From NCBI GenBank assembly GCA_002392545.1, contig DGHF01000011.1, positions 1-30,199 of the forward strand: DNA of 30,199 nt. The letters are read 5' to 3'. Source of the DNA: Ruminococcus sp. UBA3855. Lineage in GTDB: Bacteria; Bacillota; Clostridia; Oscillospirales; Ruminococcaceae. This document shows positions 7,584-15,726 of this stretch, in pieces (within the stretch, counting starts at the first letter, position 1; the number at the start of each line of letters is the position of its first letter). The position numbers and the translations under genes are program-made. The notes below the pieces were generated by a model. That model did not search any database. It saw nothing but the letters and a program-made list of their open reading frames with translations, and was not told the DNA's origin.

Positions 7584-8684
7584 ATGTTAAAATTATTATT
7601 GATGCTGATGCTGTTTGGTGTGGCTTATCTCATTCAAGCCGTACTCTATGAAAAATATGGCATGAAATCCGTTTCCTATCGTTGCCACTTCGACAGGGAG
7701 GAGGTCACGGAGGGGGACTGCTTTCTTTTGATTGAGGAAATCGAAAATCGGGGGTTTCTCCCTTTGCCTTGGATTCGGTCAGAATATGCCGTTTCTCAAA
7801 ATCTTGATTTCGCTGGTGCTCATTCTACTGTTACCGGCGGTACTCGGTTCGTGTCCAGTCTCTTCTTTTTGCGCAGTCGTTCCCGTATCCGCAGACAATG
7901 GCACGTCAGGGCTTTGCTTCGAGGGGAATATACGATTGAAAAGGTTCTGCTCGTTTCATCTGATTTGTTCGGTACGGCTCGTTCTTCTATGTCCGCTGAG
8001 GATGCCGGCGGTGTGCTTGTCGTTCTCCCGAAATGCTATGAAACCGAAATGCCTTTGTTGCACTCTTTCAACCGCACTATGGGTGATGAACCTGTCAGAT
8101 ACAGCTTTGTCAATGACCCTGCTCTTCTGGCGGAAACAAGAATTTATACTGGTTATGAACCTCTCCGGCGTATCGACTGGAAAACCTCGGCACGAATGGG
8201 CGTTCTTATGGTGCGGAATGAAGAACCTGTTCAAAATCAAAAAATCTGCATTTGCTTTACCATTCAGAAAAGCGAATTCGGCAGGAGATATGTCAGTGAG
8301 GACGTTTCCGAACATACTGTCAGAGTGATGGCGGAATTGTTTCGTCAATTCACCAATCAAATGCTTTCATTTCAGGTGCAGAGTAACTGCACTGTGCATG
8401 GGGAATTCTTCTCCATGATGTGTGACGGCTCTCCGGCTGGATATTTGCGGTTGTTGCGTAACCTTTCCGCCCTCGATTCTGAACCAGATGAAATGCTCCG
8501 GAATTGCGTTACTATTCCGAACGGGGTCAGGCTTATTCTTGTTGCGCCGTATCTCTCGGAAGATATTCGCAGATTAAAAGCTGAACATCCCAGCGCAGAT
8601 GTCATTTTAACTTCTCCATGTGAAACGGATGATATGAATTTTATCCCCATTTATGAGGAGGTGGAAACCGATGAAACGGAATAA
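7584..8684 (+). CDS. DUF58 domain protein
   Basis: A 366-residue protein starting two bases after the moxR stop, so translation is probably coupled; its own ribosome site is weak. The N-terminus (LLLMLMLFGVAYLIQAVLYE) is a membrane segment. The central part is beta-rich, and the DUF58 signature YEPLRRIDWKTSAR (RRIDW at 195-199) is followed by a von Willebrand factor A-like region. DUF58 proteins are regular partners of MoxR ATPases and DUF4129/transglutaminase membrane proteins; their exact molecular role is not settled, though an envelope function is suspected. The family call is firm. Confidence 0.88.
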   Translation: MLKLLLMLMLFGVAYLIQAVLYEKYGMKSVSYRCHFDREEVTEGDCFLLIEEIENRGFLPLPWIRSEYAVSQNLDFAGAHSTVTGGTRFVSSLFFLRSRSRIRRQWHVRALLRGEYTIEKVLLVSSDLFGTARSSMSAEDAGGVLVVLPKCYETEMPLLHSFNRTMGDEPVRYSFVNDPALLAETRIYTGYEPLRRIDWKTSARMGVLMVRNEEPVQNQKICICFTIQKSEFGRRYVSEDVSEHTVRVMAELFRQFTNQMLSFQVQSNCTVHGEFFSMMCDGSPAGYLRLLRNLSALDSEPDEMLRNCVTIPNGVRLILVAPYLSEDIRRLKAEHPSADVILTSPCETDDMNFIPIYEEVETDETE

Positions 8685-9987
8685 CTTTTCACAACTGATG
8701 TCGGCGGTCTGTTCCGGTCTCGGGTGCTTTCCTGTCTGGTATTGGTTCTGTCAGTGGCAGTTGTTGCCTAAATCAACGGCATATATTTTCCTGGGCGGAA
8801 ATTTCGTCTTGCTGTTCCTTGCTTGGGTTCACCGCCGTTATACTGTCAAATTAGAGCAGAAATCCCTTCTTCTTGCCGGAATTCTTGCAAGAATTGTTAT
8901 GATTTTGTTCGGAGTTGGCTGTTATTATCTGTTTCATTCGTTCATGAGGATGAGCGGGGCAGTTACTGGGGCATTTTTTATGGGGCTTGCTTATCTGATA
9001 TTCTGGCAGATTCTCAAATTGCCGGAACATGCGCTGTTATCCGTGTATACGCTGATTCTGGTCTGTGTTTCCTATCTTATCAGTATGATTTTTTGCTTTT
9101 TACAAGGCAGTCCGCCTCTTGACAGGAGCTGTTTTGTGATGCTGGCATTTACGGCGGTTCTGTTCTGCTTCCTCCGTAATCGGCTCATGCTGTGTGAAAT
9201 TGCTTCGGCTGGGAAAAAACTCCCTAAAGGCTTCTATTGGCATAATTTCAAGATATTGATTCTGTTTCTGCTTCCGCCTGCTGTTTTGTTTGTGTTCGGA
9301 AAATCTATTTCGGATGGGGTCGGATGGCTCTTGAAAACGGTCGGAATGTGGCTGTTTCAGCTGTTCCGGAGCATTGTACTCCTCATTTTCGGCGAAACGC
9401 TTTTTTCTGATATGCTTTCTATGCAGAATTATGCTCCACAAATCAGTGATAATCCTATTCTCACGGCGGTGATTTCTCTTGTTATTATCGGCTCTGTATT
9501 GTATCTGCTGATACGGTTCAGGAGAGAAATTCTTGATACTATCGGCATGGTTCTTTCTCATCTGTGGGATTCCGTGCGCCGTCTCATTTCTGCAAAAGCT
9601 CCTCTTGTCAAAGAATCCATTCAAGAGGAATATACTGATTCTGTCGAATTGATTCAGAATGATGTTGCTGAAATTCACTTTCCCCCGAAAGTCGTTTCGT
9701 GGAAACGGAAATACCGCCGATTCCGTAAACTGAAACCATCTCCCGAACATTACAGGATGGGCTATGCCCTCTGGCTTGATGCCCTTAAAAACTGGAAGGC
9801 TGAATTCTCTGAAAATGATACTCCTGCTCAGATTCTCGAAAAATCCGGCGGTATCCCTGAACCCCAATTGACTAAAACTATCACACAAATTTATTACGCT
9901 GTCCGCTATGGAAATCATGTCCCTACTCAAAATGAATGGGATTCCCTTTGTCAATTGCTTGAAATGGTCAGAAAATATCTCTCCTGA
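8671..9987 (+). CDS. Multi-pass membrane protein with C-terminal DUF4129-like domain
   Basis: A 438-residue protein. ATG at 8671 is preferred to the one at 8653 because AGGAGG (8656-8661) lies nine bases upstream; the gene overlaps DUF58 by 14 bases. About nine membrane helices fill residues 1-300. The soluble C-terminus, with YALWLDALKNWKAEF, DTPAQILEKS and ITQIYYAVRYG, resembles the DUF4129 domain that ends TgpA-type transglutaminases. No transglutaminase Cys-His-Asp domain is present, so this is the short form. The MoxR-DUF58-DUF4129 order suggests one envelope-associated module. The DUF4129 call is by pattern and moderately sure. Confidence 0.75.
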   Translation: MKRNNFSQLMSAVCSGLGCFPVWYWFCQWQLLPKSTAYIFLGGNFVLLFLAWVHRRYTVKLEQKSLLLAGILARIVMILFGVGCYYLFHSFMRMSGAVTGAFFMGLAYLIFWQILKLPEHALLSVYTLILVCVSYLISMIFCFLQGSPPLDRSCFVMLAFTAVLFCFLRNRLMLCEIASAGKKLPKGFYWHNFKILILFLLPPAVLFVFGKSISDGVGWLLKTVGMWLFQLFRSIVLLIFGETLFSDMLSMQNYAPQISDNPILTAVISLVIIGSVLYLLIRFRREILDTIGMVLSHLWDSVRRLISAKAPLVKESIQEEYTDSVELIQNDVAEIHFPPKVVSWKRKYRRFRKLKPSPEHYRMGYALWLDALKNWKAEFSENDTPAQILEKSGGIPEPQLTKTITQIYYAVRYGNHVPTQNEWDSLCQLLEMVRKYLS

Positions 9988-10030
9988 TTGCTGAAATCAT
10001 ATTTCATTTGTTTTTTTTTCGCTGATACTC

Positions 10031-10059
10031 TTGCAATTCTGTTTTCTTTATGCTATAAT
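10031..10059 (+). promoter_or_regulatory. Promoter for the 10105 operon
   Basis: TTGCAA at 10031-10036 and TATAAT at 10054-10059 are separated by exactly 17 bases, and TGC before TATAAT gives an extended -10. It lies 45 bases before the first start codon and probably drives the long proBA-tyrA run. Confidence 0.75.
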
Positions 10060-10104
10060 ATAGATTGAGTGTTTTTTATTTTTATCATACAAGGAGACAG
10101 AAAA

Positions 10105-10425
10105 ATGGAAAATTTGTATTTTTATGCTACTGTGAAGTTTCATGTCATTTTGTCAATACTGGCTTTCATCATCTGTCTGGTGATGTTCGTCAGGAAAAAG
10201 AAATATTATCATCTGGTATTGGCTTTCGCTCTCCCTGCAACTTTGCTGGTGTATGCTACCAAAACACAGGCGGGTTTCAGTGTGGTGGGGCTGACGGTTG
10301 CAGTCGCTATGGTTGGGGCTGTCATTCTGGAATATACCGTTGACAAAGACAAGGAAACTCCTAAAGAATTAACCGAAAATCCAGAGGATTCTTCCGAAAT
10401 GCCTGACCAACAGAAAGAGGGCTAA
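10105..10425 (+). CDS. Small membrane protein, paralogue A
   Basis: A 106-residue protein of unknown family. ATG at 10105 has AAGGAG eight bases upstream; the frame is open earlier but only through the promoter. Three hydrophobic stretches lie at about residues 10-29, 37-51 and 55-77, followed by a hydrophilic tail rich in Lys, Glu and Asp (DKDKETPKE...). The next gene encodes a protein with the same layout and recognisable matching positions (ILS-L-F...F-RK...HL-LA-A-P--LL-Y), so the pair arose by tandem duplication. They may form a membrane heteromer. No functional motif was seen. Confidence 0.7.
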   Translation: MENLYFYATVKFHVILSILAFIICLVMFVRKKKYYHLVLAFALPATLLVYATKTQAGFSVVGLTVAVAMVGAVILEYTVDKDKETPKELTENPEDSSEMPDQQKEG

Positions 10426-10428
10426 TCA

Positions 10429-10731
10429 ATGACAAATTCGTTTTTGCCAAATATTTCCATACAGATTATCTTATCACTGCTGGGTTTTCTCGTGTTCGGG
10501 CTTCAATTTATCCGATACCGGAAAAGTCAGCATCTAATACTTGCGATTGCTTCGCCGTGCATATTGTTACTGTATTTGTGGGATAATCCCGTTTTTTTCT
10601 ATTCCTTGGGAGTGGCAGAGGCGACAGCATTTATTCTGGCAATGATTTTTGCAGGTACTATTGACAGAGATAAAAAATCTGAACAGGATGAATCAGAAGA
10701 TTCTGACAGTGTGGAGGAGGATGCGCCATGA
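10429..10731 (+). CDS. Small membrane protein, paralogue B
   Basis: A 100-residue protein starting three bases after paralogue A, with GAGGG upstream of ATG. Three hydrophobic stretches and an acidic tail (DRDKKSEQDESEDSDSVEEDAP) mirror paralogue A. The conserved core includes IILSLLGFLVFGLQFIRYRK, HLILAIASP and a final TIDRDK that aligns with TVDKDK of paralogue A. Its stop overlaps the start of the next gene (ATGA at 10728), so it is translationally coupled to a D-2-hydroxyacid dehydrogenase. Function is unknown. Confidence 0.7.
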   Translation: MTNSFLPNISIQIILSLLGFLVFGLQFIRYRKSQHLILAIASPCILLLYLWDNPVFFYSLGVAEATAFILAMIFAGTIDRDKKSEQDESEDSDSVEEDAP

Positions 10732-11675
10732 AAATTGTGATTCCTGACTGGAATACTATGTCTGCTTCGCAGATGGGCTTTTCTGTTTTTGAAGAGTTCG
10801 GGGAGGTCGTCTGCTGTGGCATGACGAAGCCTGAAGAGGCTTCTCAGAAAATCGGAGATGCTGAAATTGTCCTTGTCAATAAAACCCCTATTACTGAACA
10901 AGTGATGGAGGAATGCCCTAATTTAAAATATATCGGGCTTTTTGCAACTGGATATAATAATATTGATATTGCATCCGCTACAAGACACGGAATTACTGTC
11001 TGCAATGCTGGTGAATATTCTACTAATGCTGTGGTGCAACATACTTTTGCTTTGCTCCTCTCTTTAGCCGGAAATCTGCGGACTTACGAAAAAGCTGTTT
11101 CTGATGGTGAGTGGGAACGGAGTCAGACTTTTTCTTATTTTCCGTACCCCGTTCATGAACTGTATGGGAAAACTTTCGCTGTGATTGGTTACGGAAGTAT
11201 CGGAAAGGGAGTTGCTAAAGTGGCGGATGCGTTCGGCATGAAGGTGATTGTCAATACAAGAACTGTTCCCCAAAACTGCCCCTTTGAAATCGTTTCCCAA
11301 AAAGAAGCTTTCGAAAGGGCGGATGTGCTCAGCGTTCATTGTCCGTTGACTGAACAGACGGAAAATCTTATCCGCCGTGAAAACCTCGATTTGATGAAAC
11401 CGACTGCTTTTGTCATCAATACTGCAAGGGGCGGTATTGTCAATGAACAAGATTTAGCTGATGCTCTCAATTCCGGAAGAATCGCCGGTGCTGGGGTAGA
11501 TGTGCTTCGGGTTGAGCCTATGTTGCCCGATACCCCCCTCAAAACTGCCAAAAACTGCATGATTACTCCGCATATCGCTTGGTCTGCACTTGAAACCCGT
11601 GAAAGGCTTGTCAATATCGTTGCTGATAATCTGCGGAATTTCTTGCAGGGACACCCCACCAATCAAGTCAATTAG
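10728..11675 (+). CDS. D-2-hydroxyacid dehydrogenase (NAD-dependent)
   Basis: A 315-residue enzyme of the D-isomer 2-hydroxyacid dehydrogenase family. It has the Rossmann motif GYGSIG (154-159) and the catalytic set R234 (NTARGG), E263 (RVEP) and H282 (TPHIAW). Such enzymes reduce 2-keto acids such as hydroxypyruvate, glyoxylate or phenylpyruvate. The overall pattern (FATGYNNID, GEYSTNAVVQHTFALLL) is closest to glycerate dehydrogenase/hydroxypyruvate reductases, but the substrate cannot be fixed from sequence alone. It overlaps the upstream gene by four bases and is followed 15 bases later by proB. Confidence 0.9.
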   Translation: MKIVIPDWNTMSASQMGFSVFEEFGEVVCCGMTKPEEASQKIGDAEIVLVNKTPITEQVMEECPNLKYIGLFATGYNNIDIASATRHGITVCNAGEYSTNAVVQHTFALLLSLAGNLRTYEKAVSDGEWERSQTFSYFPYPVHELYGKTFAVIGYGSIGKGVAKVADAFGMKVIVNTRTVPQNCPFEIVSQKEAFERADVLSVHCPLTEQTENLIRRENLDLMKPTAFVINTARGGIVNEQDLADALNSGRIAGAGVDVLRVEPMLPDTPLKTAKNCMITPHIAWSALETRERLVNIVADNLRNFLQGHPTNQVN

Positions 11676-11690
11676 AAAGGAATCGTATTT

Positions 11691-12488
11691 ATGATTGATT
11701 TCAGAAATAAAAAAAGAATTGTAATTAAACTGGGTACTTCTACCCTCGCTCATAAAACCGGAAAATTGAATATTCGCCGTATGACCAACCTTACAAGGGT
11801 TCTTTCTGATATTCAGAATGCCGGTCATGAATTGATTCTTGTTTCGTCCGGTGCGGTCGGTCTCGGGATGGGGAAACTCAATCTTGCGGAACGCCCCAAA
11901 ACTACCCCCGAAAAACAGGCTGCTGCTGCGGTTGGTCAATGCGAACTCATGCATATTTATGATGAAATGTTTTCTAAATATAGCATCACTGTTGCGCAAA
12001 TTCTCCTGACTAAAACTATCATCAGTACCCCTGACAGAGTGGACAATGTGAAAAATGCGATTGATGCATTAGTTAAGGTCAACTGCATTCCCATTGTCAA
12101 TGAAAATGATACTGTCGCTATTGATGAATTAGAGCTTGAAATCGGCGAAAATGATTCGCTCTCTGCAATTGTCGCTTCTATCGCCGGCGCAGAGGCTTTA
12201 ATTATTTTATCTGATATTGACGGCTTATATTCTTCTGACCCCCGCAAGGATGAAAATGCTCAGATTATCCCTGTTGTGGAGGAAATCGACGGCTATATCG
12301 AAGATATCGCCGGAGGTGCTGGGAGCGGTCTCGGTTCAGGCGGTATGGCAACTAAAATCAATGCCGCAAGAATCGCTACTTCTGCTGGTGTTGATATGGT
12401 TATTATGAACGGGAAAAACCCCGAAGATTTGTATAAACTCTTTGACGGGGAACAGCTCGGAACTTGCTTCCCTGCACCTCGGAAATAA
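11691..12488 (+). CDS. proB: Glutamate 5-kinase
   Basis: A 265-residue amino-acid kinase that phosphorylates glutamate, the first step of proline synthesis in the cytoplasm. Typical motifs are IVIKLGTSTLAH at the N-terminus, SSGAVGLGMGKL, the substrate loop NENDTVAIDELE, GENDSLSAIVAS and the C-terminal GSGLGSGGMATKINAA. The C-terminal PUA domain of the E. coli enzyme (about 367 residues) is absent, as in short ProB forms found in many Firmicutes and plants. ATG at 11691 has GAAAGGA upstream. proA follows 37 bases later. Feedback inhibition by proline is expected from the family. Confidence 0.95.
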   Translation: MIDFRNKKRIVIKLGTSTLAHKTGKLNIRRMTNLTRVLSDIQNAGHELILVSSGAVGLGMGKLNLAERPKTTPEKQAAAAVGQCELMHIYDEMFSKYSITVAQILLTKTIISTPDRVDNVKNAIDALVKVNCIPIVNENDTVAIDELELEIGENDSLSAIVASIAGAEALIILSDIDGLYSSDPRKDENAQIIPVVEEIDGYIEDIAGGAGSGLGSGGMATKINAARIATSAGVDMVIMNGKNPEDLYKLFDGEQLGTCFPAPRK

Positions 12489-12525
12489 TCATCTGATTTG
12501 AAATTATTGTAAAGGAGCTTGAATT

Positions 12526-13773
12526 ATGAATTATATGGAAACTCTCGGACAAAAGGCGAAAGAGGCTGCCAGAAGTATCTCTTCTGCTGGTACTGCCCTG
12601 AAAGATAACGCTTTACAGGCGATTTCACAGGCTTTAAATGCGAATGTTCAGCGCATTCTTGATGCGAATGCTGTTGATATGAAAAACGCTCAGGAAAACA
12701 ATATGACTCCTGCTATGCAGGATAGATTGAAACTTGACGAAAAAAGAATTGCTTCTATTGCTAATGCCGTTCTCAAAGTCAAGGCTCTTCCTGACCCTAT
12801 CGGTGAGGAAATCGGCGGTTGGCTTCGCCCTAATGGGCTTCGTATCCGTCAAGTCAGAGTTCCGATTGGTGTCATTGGCATTATCTTTGAATCCCGTCCC
12901 AATGTCACGGTGGATGCTGCTGTACTCTGCCTGAAAGCCGGAAATGCTGTCATTCTCCGTGGCGGTAAAGAAGCTATCAATTCTAATACCTGTCTTGTCA
13001 AAGTCATGCAGGAGGCTTTGCAGAGTGTCGGTCTCCCTGCGGAAATTGTTCAGCTTGTCGAAAAAACTGACCGTGAAACTGCCGGCGATATGATGCGCTT
13101 AAATGGCTATCTGGATGTTCTTATTCCTCGTGGCGGTGCTGGTCTTATTCAGGCGGTTATCAAACAGGCAACTGTTCCTGTTATCGAAACTGGTGCAGGA
13201 AATTGTCATGTCTTTGTAGATGCTTCCGCTAAACTTGATATGGCTGTGAATATCACTGATAATGCCAAAACACAGAGACCTTCTGTTTGCAATGCCATTG
13301 AAACACTCCTCGTTCACAAGGATATTGCAGAAACTTTCCTCCCCCTCATCAAGGTGAAATTTGATGAACATGAAGTTATTATTCATGGTGACGATGTTGT
13401 GAAAAATATTCTCGGTGATTCCGTCATTCCTGTTACCGAAGAGGACTATTTCAAGGAGTACGGCAATTATGAAATTGCTATCCATGTTGTTGACAGCGTG
13501 GAAGAGGCTGTTAATCATATTCTTAAATACAGCACTCATCATTCTGAATGCATCGTGACAGAATGTATGGAAAATGCAGAATATTTTATGAATCACCTCG
13601 ATTCTGCTGCGGTTTATGTTAATGCTTCTACCCGTTTCACTGACGGGGAAGAATTCGGTTTCGGTGCGGAAATCGGCATCTCTACTCAAAAACTCCATGC
13701 AAGAGGTCCAATGGGGCTGATTGCTCTCACTTCTATGCAGTACAGAATTACCGGAACAGGTCAGACCAGATAA
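12526..13773 (+). CDS. proA: Gamma-glutamyl phosphate reductase
   Basis: A 415-residue enzyme that reduces glutamyl-5-phosphate with NADPH to glutamate semialdehyde, the second step of proline synthesis. The catalytic cysteine is C255 in RPSVCNAIETLLVH. IGVIGIIFESRPNVTVDAA and LIPRGGAGLIQAV are family signatures, and GADIG-type residues appear near the end as FGFGAEIGISTQKLHARGP. Length matches the family. The start ATG has AAAGGAG upstream. The proC step is not encoded in the window; the dehydrogenase at 16461 is not ProC. Co-transcribed with proB. Confidence 0.95.
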   Translation: MNYMETLGQKAKEAARSISSAGTALKDNALQAISQALNANVQRILDANAVDMKNAQENNMTPAMQDRLKLDEKRIASIANAVLKVKALPDPIGEEIGGWLRPNGLRIRQVRVPIGVIGIIFESRPNVTVDAAVLCLKAGNAVILRGGKEAINSNTCLVKVMQEALQSVGLPAEIVQLVEKTDRETAGDMMRLNGYLDVLIPRGGAGLIQAVIKQATVPVIETGAGNCHVFVDASAKLDMAVNITDNAKTQRPSVCNAIETLLVHKDIAETFLPLIKVKFDEHEVIIHGDDVVKNILGDSVIPVTEEDYFKEYGNYEIAIHVVDSVEEAVNHILKYSTHHSECIVTECMENAEYFMNHLDSAAVYVNASTRFTDGEEFGFGAEIGISTQKLHARGPMGLIALTSMQYRITGTGQTR

Positions 13774-13794
13774 AAAGAACGGGGGCTTGCATAT

Positions 13795-15726
13795 ATGAAC
13801 AAAGATGGAAAAGATAACAAAGACAGCAAGGACATTGACCAGCTTCTGAATAACCTCCTCGGGCATATCGACCAGCAGGAACAGAGACAGGCTCAAAGGG
13901 CAACTTTGGTTAATAACAGCGGTGCAAGTGATGAGGCTTTCCGCCGTGTGGAGGAAATCGCTCAGGATGTCGAACAAGACCAAAGCTGGAAAATTCCCCA
14001 CGAAATTCCAAGACCGCCTATTCCCCCTGCTCCTCAACATGAGCCGGTTGTTGTTCCTCCTCCTGTCAGTCATTTTTCGGATGCGCCTTCTCAAAATCCT
14101 GCTGTCCGGATGCGTGACCGCCTTGATGAAAGCCGTCTTCCCCGAACACCTGAAAATGCCCCTGCTTTCAGGGCGTTTCAGGATGTCCCCGACCCTCCAA
14201 GACGTGTTATCACTCCGGTGGATGTTTCCGACGTGATGCCTAAAGAGTCAAGCCGTCAGAATTTTGAGGAAAAACAGGAAAAACGTGAGGAAGTCGTCCG
14301 CTCCCGTGCGGAAATGATTCGGGAACAGCTCCGGATACGCCGTGCCGAAGAAGAGATGGCTAATGCTCAAAGGGCTAAGGCTGAATCTGCTGTGGAAAAA
14401 GAAACTGCTGTTGTTGCTGTTTCTCCTAAACCAGAAAAAAAATCAGCTTCTGAAAATGCTCCTGTCAGCAAACATTCCCCTAAATCTAAAAAATCTGAAA
14501 AGCCTAAGAAAATTTCTCCCCCTCCTCCCGAGAAAGACGACAAAAAAGAGAAGTCTTCCGAAAAAAAGCCTTCTCTCTTTCAGAAATTGTTCAACAAAAA
14601 AGAAAAAGAATCCTCCAATCCTGAACCTATTCAGGAAGAAATTCCTAGTGCTCAGCCTGAACCACTTCAGGAACTCCATGACGAATTGAAATCTATTTTT
14701 GAAGATGATATTTCTGATTCTTCTGTTCCTGAATCCATTGCACCTGCTGAAATTCCTGTTGTTGCTCCTGAGCCTGCGCCGTCAAAACTGCCTGTTTCTT
14801 TTGGATTTGATGACGACGACGATGACGATTTCGACGACGATGATTATGATGACGATTTTGATGATGACAACTTTGATGATGATGATTTCGACGACGAGGA
14901 CGAAGATGATGAACAATTTCCAAGTACTCCCAATTCTTCACAGTCTGAATCTGTAAAAAAAAATGATTCTTCTGTCCCTCCGCCACCTGTGCACCTCTCT
15001 GCTGATTTCATCCCTGACCCTCCTTCCGCTCAAAAACGAAAAGAAAGACGGCTGAATCATCTCAGTGCTCCCGAACCAAAAAAGAAATCTTCCGCTTTTT
15101 CTCGTCTCCGTCCTAAGAAACAAACTGAAATTTCCTCCGAATCTGAAAATATTCCTGATGTCGCTCCTGCTCCTGAACCTGCTCCCGATTGGAAAAGCTT
15201 GTCAGGGGTGGAAGTGCCCATTGCTACTAATCATACTATCCCCGAAGTGGAATCTGATGAGCCTATCCAACTCTATACTTCCGAAGAAACAAGAACGGCT
15301 GTTATGGTTACTGACCTTGACCCTCTTCCGCTTCCTAAAGAATTACTTGAACAAAATCAGCCTGAACCCCAAACAGAAATACAATCTCCGGTTGAACCTG
15401 AACCAAATCCAGAACCCGAACCACAAAACCAGTTTGAGGAATTTCCTAATTTCGCTGAGGAAATCGAACAGCCTGAACTTCCTGTTATGACTATTCAGCC
15501 CGAAAATATCGACGATACCCCCCGAAATCTTCCAAATGATGCTTTCGATATTCCTGAAGATGTTCAGGAAAACGGTAAGTTGGTTGATATTGAACAAATT
15601 CCTGACCCACCCTCTGTCATCTGGCAACATATGACAGGTGTCAAGGCGGAAAGCTCCATTCCAGAAGGCGAAACTGTTCCAGACCCGCCTTCTGTAAAAA
15701 AAAAAACGAGGAAGAGGATGACTTGA
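13795..15726 (+). CDS. Large disordered proline-rich and acidic protein; possible N-terminal part of a slippage fusion
   Basis: A 643-residue protein of no recognised family, with a GGGGG ribosome site before ATG. Most of it looks unfolded. A charged helical stretch lies around residues 155-195 (KQEKREEVVRSRAEMIREQ). Lys/Ser/Pro-rich segments follow, then a tract of almost only Asp with a few Phe, Tyr and Glu (about 339-374) and Pro-Glu-rich repeats (EPEPNPEPEPQNQ). The short motif PDPP recurs four times. There is no signal peptide or membrane helix. An A9 run (14955-14963) and an A11 run (15696-15706) lie inside the gene; the latter sits at the very end, and one extra A would fuse this frame to the next gene. 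It lies between proA and tyrA without obvious link to either. Confidence 0.75.
   Translation: MNKDGKDNKDSKDIDQLLNNLLGHIDQQEQRQAQRATLVNNSGASDEAFRRVEEIAQDVEQDQSWKIPHEIPRPPIPPAPQHEPVVVPPPVSHFSDAPSQNPAVRMRDRLDESRLPRTPENAPAFRAFQDVPDPPRRVITPVDVSDVMPKESSRQNFEEKQEKREEVVRSRAEMIREQLRIRRAEEEMANAQRAKAESAVEKETAVVAVSPKPEKKSASENAPVSKHSPKSKKSEKPKKISPPPPEKDDKKEKSSEKKPSLFQKLFNKKEKESSNPEPIQEEIPSAQPEPLQELHDELKSIFEDDISDSSVPESIAPAEIPVVAPEPAPSKLPVSFGFDDDDDDDFDDDDYDDDFDDDNFDDDDFDDEDEDDEQFPSTPNSSQSESVKKNDSSVPPPPVHLSADFIPDPPSAQKRKERRLNHLSAPEPKKKSSAFSRLRPKKQTEISSESENIPDVAPAPEPAPDWKSLSGVEVPIATNHTIPEVESDEPIQLYTSEETRTAVMVTDLDPLPLPKELLEQNQPEPQTEIQSPVEPEPNPEPEPQNQFEEFPNFAEEIEQPELPVMTIQPENIDDTPRNLPNDAFDIPEDVQENGKLVDIEQIPDPPSVIWQHMTGVKAESSIPEGETVPDPPSVKKKTRKRMT
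15696..15706 (+). other. A11 homopolymer, candidate slippage site
   Basis: Eleven consecutive A residues lie in the reading frame, 20 bases before the stop of the disordered-protein gene. Unslipped reading gives VKKKTRKRMT and stop. One added A gives VKKKN-EEEDD and continues in frame into the downstream membrane protein. Runs of nine or more A are known sites of RNA polymerase slippage in bacteria; whether it happens here is not known. Confidence 0.55.

Noticed and set aside
7956..9954. Minus-strand open frames opposite the DUF58 and DUF4129 genes
   Set aside because: They lack ribosome sites and family signatures and overlap plus-strand genes with clear coding features.
14693..14986. Histidine-rich open frame on the minus strand
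   Set aside because: It is the antisense of the GAT/GAC acidic tract. The plus frame continues far beyond it on both sides.
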